Shown: positions 8,234-15,148 of the stretch, in pieces
Numbering within the stretch: the first letter of the stretch is position 1
How the letters are laid out: each line of letters begins with the position of its first letter
From: DASVTR01 sp033855775
GTDB taxonomy: Bacteria; Acidobacteriota; Blastocatellia; Pyrinomonadales; Pyrinomonadaceae
Assembly (NCBI GenBank): GCA_033855775.1
Contig: JAWVFT010000094.1
Location: forward strand, 1-17,840
Reading direction: 5' to 3'
Length of the DNA stretch: 17,840 nt
The notes under the pieces: model-generated
The model's database searches: none
Told to the model about the DNA's origin: nothing
The model's input: the letters and a program-made list of their open reading frames with translations, nothing else
Program-made: the position numbers and the translations under genes

Positions 8234-8254
8234 CGCGAAAAGCCGATTTTCGCG
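8234..8254 (-). promoter_or_regulatory. Stem-loop in the alaS leader
   Basis: Perfect 8-bp stem CGCGAAAA / TTTTCGCG around a 5-nt loop, about 60-80 nt before the alaS start and inside the predicted leader. There are no T-box features. It may be a structural or binding element of unknown role. Confidence 0.45.
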
Positions 8255-8272
8255 CCCCAACGGTAAACGGAA

Positions 8273-8301
8273 AGTGTACCACGCGCCCGCCGACGGCAAA
8301 A
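8273..8301 (-). promoter_or_regulatory. alaS: Candidate alaS promoter
   Basis: On the minus strand an extended -10 (TGG-TACACT; hexamer 8273-8278) has a weak -35 (TTTTGC, 8296-8301) at 17 nt. It would give a leader of about 90 nt. This supports separate transcription of alaS from recX. Confidence 0.42.
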
Positions 8302-8393
8302 GCGTCCGCAAAACCTACGAGCGCCGACGCCGAAGGAGTTAAGTTGTTATTTTGCAACGCTTAGACTCCGAGCCGCGCATTTAACGTCGTTGG

Positions 8394-8656
8394 AATTAGT
8401 CTCAGCGACGCCACCGCTGACACTAGCGGCGTCGTCACTCACACTAGTGATGCCACCGCTGATGCTAGTGACGCCGCCGCTGATGTCAGTGGCGGCGTCG
8501 CTGATGTCAGCGAAACCGTCCCCGCCATCAGCGGTGGTTTCGCTGACATCAGCGGCAGTTTCACTGCCCTAAGCGGCGGCTTCCCTGATATAAGCGGTGG
8601 CTTCGCTGACATCAGCGCAACGTCACTGCTATTAGCGGTGGCGTCACTGCCCTTGA
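8394..8656. repeat. Array of about twelve 21-nt palindromic repeats
   Basis: About twelve units, eleven of 21 nt and one of 20 nt (8604-8623), followed by a partial unit. The consensus is near CGCTGACATCAGCGGTGGCTT. Each unit contains the dyad CGCTGA-NN-TCAGCG, exact in the units starting at 8499, 8541 and 8604, degenerate elsewhere. Unit starts run 8394, 8415, 8436, 8457, 8478, 8499, 8520, 8541, 8562, 8583, 8604, 8624. Translated on the minus strand it reads as heptads like AKPPLMS, but no start signal or flanking gene supports a protein. It fills the recX-alaS gap. There are no unique spacers, so it is not CRISPR. Confidence 0.93.
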
Positions 8657-8689
8657 TTTTCAAGACGCCGCGCTTCATTTTCAAGACGC
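8656..8689. repeat. Pair of direct repeats offset by 21 nt beside recX
   Basis: ATTTTCAAGACGC occurs at 8656-8668 and again at 8677-8689, exactly 21 nt apart. It directly continues the 21-nt phase of the neighbouring array with a different unit sequence. On the minus strand the second copy lies about 15 nt after the recX stop. Confidence 0.75.
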
Positions 8690-8703
8690 GCGGGCTTCAA
8701 GTC

Positions 8704-9345
8704 TTACTCGTCAACAACTGCGTCTTCTTCGTCCAAGTCAGTCTCGAAGACGGCGCGGGCTTTGCGGATAACCAACTCGTAGGAAAAGCCCTGCCGCAGT
8801 AGATGGTCGAACAAACTTTTCGTCTCGGCGCGCGTCTTGGGGCGACCGCGCAGGCGCACGCGCTTCTCTATCGCGCGGTCTATCAACTCTTCCTCCGGCG
8901 TCTGCTCGAAGACGAGCTTGAGGGCTTCGTCAGCCGTCTCCTTGTCCACCTTCTTGAGGGCCAGCGCGCGTTGCAATCGCTGGCGACCGACGGGCCGCTC
9001 GCGCACCTTGTAGGACGCATAGCCGAAAGCGAATCTTTCATCGTTCAGGTAGCCGTACTCGCTGAGTTTCGCCAGCACTGCGTCAACCACCTCAGCGTTC
9101 GTCCACTGCTTTTCCAGCAACCGCTCGCGCAACTCTCCGACCGAACGCGGCTTCGCCGCCAGCAGCTTGACGGCGCGCTGCATCGTTCGCTCCCTTGCCT
9201 TCTCCGGCTCGATAGCGACAGGCTCGCGCTCCGCCGTCTCGCCTTCGCTCGAACGCGCACGGCCCGCTTTCCAACTACGTTTTCGCATCAACATTAACTC
9301 TAGCTCAAGGCTCAAGCGGCTGGCAAACTCGCCGCCGTTTTCCAT
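8704..9345 (-). CDS. recX: RecX-family recombination regulator
   Basis: RecX proteins bind RecA filaments and modulate recombinase activity in the cytoplasm. From about residue 50 the sequence shows the family's repeated three-helix modules: RAVKLLAAKPRSVGELRERL, then YGYLNDERFAFGYASYKV, RPVGRQRLQRALALKKVD, and a C-terminal module with SLFDHLLRQGFSYELV. An Arg/Glu-rich N-terminal extension makes it longer (213 aa) than E. coli RecX (about 166). The start is uncertain: the ATG at 9345 has AGGA almost abutting it, while ATGs at 9294 and 9288 have only weak AGAG. It sits divergent from truB and upstream of alaS; recA itself is not in the window. Confidence 0.9.
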   Translation of the reverse strand: MENGGEFASRLSLELELMLMRKRSWKAGRARSSEGETAEREPVAIEPEKARERTMQRAVKLLAAKPRSVGELRERLLEKQWTNAEVVDAVLAKLSEYGYLNDERFAFGYASYKVRERPVGRQRLQRALALKKVDKETADEALKLVFEQTPEEELIDRAIEKRVRLRGRPKTRAETKSLFDHLLRQGFSYELVIRKARAVFETDLDEEDAVVDE

Positions 9346-9367
9346 TCCTCACGCGACCGCCTACAAT
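9338..9367 (+). promoter_or_regulatory. truB: Candidate truB promoter giving a leaderless transcript
   Basis: A good -10 (TACAAT, 9362-9367) ends 6 nt before the truB ATG at 9374, so the transcript would begin at or next to the start codon. The -35 (TTTTCC, 9338-9343, 18-nt spacing) is weak. No Shine-Dalgarno precedes truB, which fits a leaderless mRNA. Confidence 0.42.
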
Positions 9368-9373
9368 CCACGC

Positions 9374-10444
9374 ATGGACGGCGTACTCATCATAGACAAA
9401 CCCGCTGGCCCCACATCGCACGACGCGGTGGCGCGCGTCCGCCGCGCCCTCAAAGAAAAACGTGTCGGCCACACAGGCACGCTCGACCCGTTTGCCACAG
9501 GCGTCCTCGTCATCCTCGTCGGGCGCGCGACGAGGCTCGCGCAGTTTCTAAGCGGCGCGACGAAAGAGTATGAAGCCCTCATACGCTTCGGCTACTCGAC
9601 CGACACGGGCGACTCGACGGGCAAGCCAAAGTCAGATGTCCAAAGTCCAAAGTCCAAAGTCCAAGGTCGGGAAGAAGAAGTCCAAGGTCCAAAGTCCAAA
9701 GTCCAAAGTCAGGAGGGCGAGGGTTTAAGTTTGGAGGCCGAGGGTTTAAGTGTAAAGCCGGATGGTGTAGAGCTTGATGGATTAAGTCCGAAGCATTGGA
9801 CGGATGATGAGATTGAGGCTGCGCTGGCGAGCCTGCGCGGCGAACGATTGCAGGAGCCGCCGATGTACTCGGCCAAGAAAGTGCAGGGACAAAAGCTCTA
9901 CGAGATGGCGCGACGCGGCGTTGAGATTGAACGCCGTCCCGTCCCCGTCACGATTCATGAACTGGAAGCCGTGCGCGCGGGCGCGGGCGAGCCTTCGCTT
10001 CACCACGAACTCTTGCTTCACAACGAAGACGGAACGTGCGACCTCTCCATCCGCGTCGCCTGCTCCGCGGGAACTTACATTCGCGTGCTGGCCGAAGAAG
10101 TCGGCACTCGCCTCGGCACAGGCGCGCACCTCGCCGCCCTGCGCCGCACACGCGCAGGGCAGTTCCACATCAACCAATCCGTCCCGCTCGACGAACTGCC
10201 GGAGCGAGACGCAACCAATCTTCTTCTTCCGCCGGACGCGGCCCTCTCCTTTATGCCTTTCGTGCATCTAACCGGCGAGGAAGCGCGAAGGGCAACGCAG
10301 GGCAACACCCTTCGCTCAGAGCGCGCCGGTTTCAAAGACGGAGAACGGGTTCGCCTGCGCGACGAACAAGGCTCGCTGCTGGCCGTCGCCGTCTACGACG
10401 CGCAGACCGGCAGCCTGCGCCCGCGCGTCGTCATCGCTTCGTAA
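9374..10444 (+). CDS. truB: tRNA pseudouridine-55 synthase with a repeat-encoded insertion
   Basis: Converts U55 of the tRNA T-loop to pseudouridine. The start MDGVLIIDKPAGPTSHD is canonical. The catalytic Asp is D38 in GHTGTLDPFATG, corresponding to D48 of E. coli. Further motifs are EYEALIRFGYSTDTGD, PPMYSAKKVQGQKLYEMAR and CSAGTYIRVLAEEVG. A C-terminal PUA-like segment covers about 290-356. Between DTGDSTGK (ends near residue 84) and WTDDEIEAAL lie about 58 residues where E. coli has about 10. They are encoded by twelve CCAAAGT-type heptamers plus a second 21-nt duplication and read as heptads such as SPKSKVQ. The frame is kept. The total of 356 aa against about 314 in E. coli fits this insertion. 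The ATG at 9374 is chosen because the reading frame upstream of it has no family resemblance. Confidence 0.96.
   Translation: MDGVLIIDKPAGPTSHDAVARVRRALKEKRVGHTGTLDPFATGVLVILVGRATRLAQFLSGATKEYEALIRFGYSTDTGDSTGKPKSDVQSPKSKVQGREEEVQGPKSKVQSQEGEGLSLEAEGLSVKPDGVELDGLSPKHWTDDEIEAALASLRGERLQEPPMYSAKKVQGQKLYEMARRGVEIERRPVPVTIHELEAVRAGAGEPSLHHELLLHNEDGTCDLSIRVACSAGTYIRVLAEEVGTRLGTGAHLAALRRTRAGQFHINQSVPLDELPERDATNLLLPPDAALSFMPFVHLTGEEARRATQGNTLRSERAGFKDGERVRLRDEQGSLLAVAVYDAQTGSLRPRVVIAS
9626..9709. repeat. Twelve in-phase CCAAAGT-type heptamers inside truB
   Basis: Positions 9626-9709 (84 nt) divide exactly into twelve heptamers. CCAAAGT occurs at 9626, 9640, 9647, 9654, 9689, 9696 and 9703, with variants CCAAGGT (9661, 9682) and CAGATGT (9633). 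CGGGAAG/AAGAAGT at 9668-9681 keeps the phase. Three heptamers make 21 nt or 7 codons, so the peptide repeats every 7 residues. The heptamer is the same as in the hairpin at 3703-3776. Confidence 0.93.
9718..9751. repeat. Second 21-nt duplication inside truB
   Basis: CGAGGGTTTAAGT occurs at 9718-9730 and 9739-9751, exactly 21 nt apart. It encodes EGLSLEA then EGLSVKP. A weaker GGATTAAGT follows at 9779-9787. It adjoins the heptamer block but has a different sequence. Confidence 0.8.
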
Positions 10445-10452
10445 AATAACGG

Positions 10453-10484
10453 TTGACTTACTGCACATGTGCCTGTGTTATACT
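10453..10484 (+). promoter_or_regulatory. Promoter upstream of prkA with palindromic spacer
   Basis: TTGACT (10453-10458), a 17-nt spacer and TGTTAT (10476-10481; TATACT overlaps at 10479-10484) form a sigma70-like promoter. The spacer contains a perfect 10-nt palindrome, GCACATGTGC (10463-10472), placed where a repressor could block polymerase. It begins 9 nt after the truB stop and would give a leader of about 330 nt before prkA. Confidence 0.52.
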
Positions 10485-10504
10485 GAGGCCAGCAAGAAGG
10501 ACGC

Positions 10505-10527
10505 GGAAGCGACGAGCGGACGCTTCC
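10505..10527 (+). promoter_or_regulatory. Hairpin near the 5' end of the prkA leader
   Basis: GGAAGCG (10505-10511) pairs with CGCTTCC (10521-10527) around a 9-nt loop. It lies about 15 nt after the predicted start of transcription and is not followed by a T-run. Confidence 0.35.
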
Positions 10528-10584
10528 CGGCTCAGCCTGAGATTCTCCCCGTCGCTCGATTGTCAAACGAAGCTCATTGATAAA

Positions 10585-10643
10585 GAGTCTGACGAGTCTG
10601 GACTCCACTGGACTCTCTTGACTCTTCCAGACTCTCTGGACTC
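10585..10643. repeat. GAGTC/GACTC array in the prkA leader
   Basis: GAGTC occurs at 10585 and 10594. Its reverse complement GACTC occurs at 10601, 10611, 10620, 10630 and 10639, spaced 10, 9, 10 and 9 nt. Three copies are TGGACTC. The opposed halves could fold into a hairpin in RNA, or present a site once per helical turn in DNA. Confidence 0.8.
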
Positions 10644-10699
10644 CTCAGCAGACGCCGCACGCTTTGTCGCGCGCGTGTCGCCGCGTTTATCGAGGGCTC

Positions 10700-10810
10700 A
10701 TGCCAGAGATGCCCGCCGCGCTTGGCCCGCGCAAAGCTGCCGGCGGACTACAACGTCAGGGCGTGAATTTCCCACACGCCGTCCACGCGCGCACGCCGAT
10801 GAGGTATTGA
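10700..10810 (+). CDS. Possible 36-aa leader peptide upstream of prkA
   Basis: An ATG at 10700 is preceded by GAGGG (10692-10696, 3-nt spacing). It opens a 36-codon frame that stops at TGA 10808-10810, only 7 nt before the prkA ATG. The peptide is Arg/Ala/Pro-rich and matches nothing I recognise. The position would allow translational coupling to prkA, whose own Shine-Dalgarno is poor. It may equally be chance in a GC-rich leader. Confidence 0.25.
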   Translation: MPEMPAALGPRKAAGGLQRQGVNFPHAVHARTPMRY

Positions 10811-10817
10811 AAAGGCT

Positions 10818-12758
<1,941 letters not shown>

Positions 12759-12762
12759 CACA

Positions 12763-12838
12763 AGCGCGGGCGCGCTCCGGCGGCAACCCACAGGAGACAA
12801 AGACACCGCCCGCGTTTTTCACTCGAAAGGCGCGGGCG
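12763..12838 (+). terminator. Overlapping hairpins after prkA
   Basis: Three matching arms are present: CGCGGGCG (12765-12772), CGCCCGCG (12807-12814) and CGCGGGCG again (12831-12838). Arms 1 and 2 form a long-looped hairpin followed directly by five Ts (12815-12819). Arms 2 and 3 form a 14-bp hairpin including GU pairs, with an ACTC loop, that buries the T-run. Either may reduce transcription from prkA into the hydrolase gene. Confidence 0.5.
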
Positions 12839-12840
12839 TT

Positions 12841-12852
12841 AGTCTTAAGACT
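12841..12852 (+). promoter_or_regulatory. Palindrome next to the hydrolase start
   Basis: AGTCTTAAGACT is a perfect 12-nt palindrome ending 7 nt before the ATG at 12860, and GAAGACT repeats its half. It could bind a regulator or affect ribosome access; this is weak evidence alone. Confidence 0.3.
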
Positions 12853-12859
12853 GAAGACT

Positions 12860-13855
12860 ATGAAGAGACGTTACTGGATGGCGGGCGCGTACGGGCTGGC
12901 GGGAACGGCTCTGGCGGCAAGGCTGTTGAGCCGCCCGCGCGATGTCGAGTGGGAAGAGCACAAGCAGGAGTTGCCGCACTCGGAGCGGTCGCGGTTCACG
13001 GATGTCGAAGGCGTGCGTGTGCATTATCAGGAGGCGGGCGAAGCTGATGCGCCGCCGTTGCTGCTCGTCCACGGTTTCTGCGCTTCGACGTTTGTGTGGA
13101 GCGATGTCTTGCTGCCGATTGCTGCGGCGGGCTTTCGCGTCATCGCGCCGGACTTGCCCGGCTTCGGCTTTTCGGAGAAGCCGCGCGCGGGCGAGTACAC
13201 GATTGAAGCGCAGGCGCGTCTTGTCATCGGCCTGATGGACAAGCTTGGCATCGAGCGCGCGAGCATCGTCGGCAGTTCGTACGGCGGCGCGGTCGCTGCT
13301 GTGTGCGCGCTCGATTACGCCGAGCGAGTCGAGCGTCTCGTGCTGGTTGACGCGGTGATTAACGACGACGTGAAGCGACAGCCGATGCTGCGCCTCGCCG
13401 CCGCGCCTTTGCTCGGAGACATCTTTTCGCCTGTGCTGCTGAGCACGTATAGCCTGACGCGCTGGCGCATGCGCAAGGTTTACGGCAAGGGCGCGGCGTG
13501 GCTGCTGGAAGACGAAAGGATGAGAGCGCATCATCGCCCTTTGCGTTCTTCGAGCGCGCACCGCGCGGTCATACGCACGTTGCGCCGTTGGGACGCCTCG
13601 CGCATTGAACGCGAAGCGCATCGCATCCAACAGCCCGTCCTGCTCATCTGGGGCGAGGACGACATTGACATTCCGCTTGAGCATGGACGGCGCATGTTCG
13701 AGCAGATTCCGAACGCGCGCTTGATTGTCTTTCGTCGCTGCGGGCATCTGCCGCAGGAAGAGTATCCGTCGGAGTTCACGAAGCTGTTGACGGAGTTCTG
13801 CGCGGCGAGCGATGACGAGCAAGCGACAAGACATGCGAGCACGGCTCACGCTTAA
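12860..13855 (+). CDS. Membrane-anchored alpha/beta hydrolase
   Basis: A 331-aa hydrolase of the alpha/beta fold; substrate unknown. A short basic start (MKRRYW) and hydrophobic segment (about 7-22) suggest an N-terminal membrane anchor or uncleaved signal. Fold motifs in order are LLLVHGFCAS (oxyanion HG), APDLPGFGFSEKP, the nucleophile elbow G138-S-S140-Y-G142, the acid D268 in WGEDDIDIP and the catalytic His H296 in RCGHLPQEEYP. The triad Ser140/Asp268/His296 looks complete. A cap region (about 170-235) is Arg-rich. The ATG at 12860 is chosen because the frame upstream has no homology-like content and overlaps prkA. No good Shine-Dalgarno is seen. It sits between prkA and yeaH, genes usually adjacent, and 84 nt before yeaH. 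Confidence 0.9.
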   Translation: MKRRYWMAGAYGLAGTALAARLLSRPRDVEWEEHKQELPHSERSRFTDVEGVRVHYQEAGEADAPPLLLVHGFCASTFVWSDVLLPIAAAGFRVIAPDLPGFGFSEKPRAGEYTIEAQARLVIGLMDKLGIERASIVGSSYGGAVAAVCALDYAERVERLVLVDAVINDDVKRQPMLRLAAAPLLGDIFSPVLLSTYSLTRWRMRKVYGKGAAWLLEDERMRAHHRPLRSSSAHRAVIRTLRRWDASRIEREAHRIQQPVLLIWGEDDIDIPLEHGRRMFEQIPNARLIVFRRCGHLPQEEYPSEFTKLLTEFCAASDDEQATRHASTAHA

Positions 13856-13939
13856 ACCGGCGCCAGCCGTGAACGGCCTGCGCTTCATCGCTTGTCGCCC
13901 ATTCACGCTTTTGCCACTTATGATTGACGAGAATTAAAG

Positions 13940-15100
13940 ATGTCAATTCAACGCAACGACTGGTCTTTGCAGCGTAAAGGCATCATCGACCAGGACCGTC
14001 ATAAAGAGCGCGTCAAGGAAGCGATTAGGAAGAACCTCGGCTCCATCGTCTCCAACGAAGCGATTATCCTGTCGGACGGCAAGCGCACGGTCAAAGTCCC
14101 GATTCGCGCGCTCGACGAATATAAGTTTCGCTTCGATTATCGCAAGCGCAAGCAGGTCGGGCAGGGCGACGGCAAAACGCGCGTCGGCGATGTCATCGGG
14201 CGCGAGAGCCAGCCGGGACAGGGACAGACGGGCGCGGGGCAGGCGGGGCAGGAAGGCGGCGGCGAGTACTACGAAGCCGAGGTCAACATAGACGAAATCG
14301 CCGCGCTCATCTTTGAAGATTTGCATTTGCCCTTCCTCGAAGAGAAAGCGAAGAAGGCCGTCCAATCCAAGACGACGCGCTTTAACGAGATTCGCCGCAC
14401 GGGCGTGATGGCCAACCTCGACAAGCGACGGATGATTTTGGAAAACATCAAGCGCAACGCGCGCGAAGAAGGCAAGGCGCGATTCGGCAGCGTCAGGAAA
14501 GAAGACCTGCGCTTTAAGACATGGGAAGAGAATTTGCGCTACGAGTCGAACGCCGTCGTCATCTCGATGATGGACGTGTCGGGTTCAATGGGCGAGTTTA
14601 AAAAGTATATCGCCCGCTCCTTCTTCTTCTGGATGGTGCGCTTCCTGCGGACGAAGTACGACAACGTTGAGATTGTCTTCATCTCTCATCACACGGAGGC
14701 GCGCGAGGTCAGCGAAGAGCAGTTTTTCACGCAGGGCGAATCCGGCGGCACGGTCGTCTCCAGCGCGTATCAACTCGCGCTCGAAATCATCCAGCAACGC
14801 TATCGCCCGGCGGACTGGAACGTCTACCCGTTTCACTTCTCTGATGGCGACAACTACTACTCCGACAACGAAGAGGCCGTGCGCCTCGCAGACCAGTTAA
14901 TCCAGACCTGCAATCTCTTCGGCTACGGCGAAATCGGCGAAGAGGGCGCGTCCAGCTATCGCCGCTCGTCGGGCGCGCTGCTCTCCATCTTCAACGATAG
15001 ACTCAAAGGCAAGGAACGATTCGTCGGCGTCCGCATTGACGACAAGGAAGATGTCTATCCGGCCTTGAAGCAGTTCTTCGGCAAGAAAAACGAACTTTGA
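13940..15100 (+). CDS. yeaH: YeaH/YhbH-family (DUF444) VWA-like protein
   Basis: A 386-aa protein, close to B. subtilis YhbH (about 392) and E. coli YeaH (about 427). The N-terminal part (1-70) has the RHKERVKEAIRKNLGSIV and KVPIRALDEYKFRF segments seen in the family. A Gly/Gln-rich low-complexity linker covers about 85-112. The C-terminal half is a VWA-like domain with the MIDAS motif D212-V-S214-G-S216 and the FHFSDGDNYYSDN loop, so it probably binds a divalent metal and a protein partner. It acts with PrkA by gene association in many bacteria; the biochemical role is not settled. The ATG at 13940 has only a weak GAGA upstream. A TATGAT at 13919-13924 might be a -10 for an internal promoter, but lacks a clear -35. 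Confidence 0.95.
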   Translation: MSIQRNDWSLQRKGIIDQDRHKERVKEAIRKNLGSIVSNEAIILSDGKRTVKVPIRALDEYKFRFDYRKRKQVGQGDGKTRVGDVIGRESQPGQGQTGAGQAGQEGGGEYYEAEVNIDEIAALIFEDLHLPFLEEKAKKAVQSKTTRFNEIRRTGVMANLDKRRMILENIKRNAREEGKARFGSVRKEDLRFKTWEENLRYESNAVVISMMDVSGSMGEFKKYIARSFFFWMVRFLRTKYDNVEIVFISHHTEAREVSEEQFFTQGESGGTVVSSAYQLALEIIQQRYRPADWNVYPFHFSDGDNYYSDNEEAVRLADQLIQTCNLFGYGEIGEEGASSYRRSSGALLSIFNDRLKGKERFVGVRIDDKEDVYPALKQFFGKKNEL

Positions 15101-15103
15101 AAG

Positions 15104-15119
15104 TCGCGCCTGCGCGCGA
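15104..15119 (+). promoter_or_regulatory. GC-rich hairpin between yeaH and spoVR
   Basis: TCGCGC (15104-15109) and GCGCGA (15114-15119) pair around a CTGC loop. TTCTACTTCT follows, not a continuous T-run. It may be a weak attenuator or a processing or stabilising structure in the 48-nt gap. Confidence 0.35.
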
Positions 15120-15148
15120 TTCTACTTCTCTGCTCTGTAAACAAAGCG

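Noticed and set aside
8177..8272. T-box or other aminoacyl-tRNA leader riboswitch before alaS
   Set aside because: No T-box core, specifier loop or terminator/antiterminator pair is visible in the about 90-nt leader.
8394..8656. CRISPR array
   Set aside because: Units are contiguous 21-mers without unique spacers and no cas genes are present.
8439..8684. Small repeat-coded proteins on both strands of the 21-nt array
   Set aside because: Open frames follow from a 21-nt period without stops; there is no ribosome site or homology, and both strands are equally open.
9167..9373. 69-residue N-terminal extension of TruB
   Set aside because: Antisense to recX, without family similarity; TruB begins at MDGVLIIDKP.
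12845..13906. 353-residue minus-strand frame opposite the hydrolase
   Set aside because: Arg-rich shadow translation; the plus strand has a complete catalytic triad in order.
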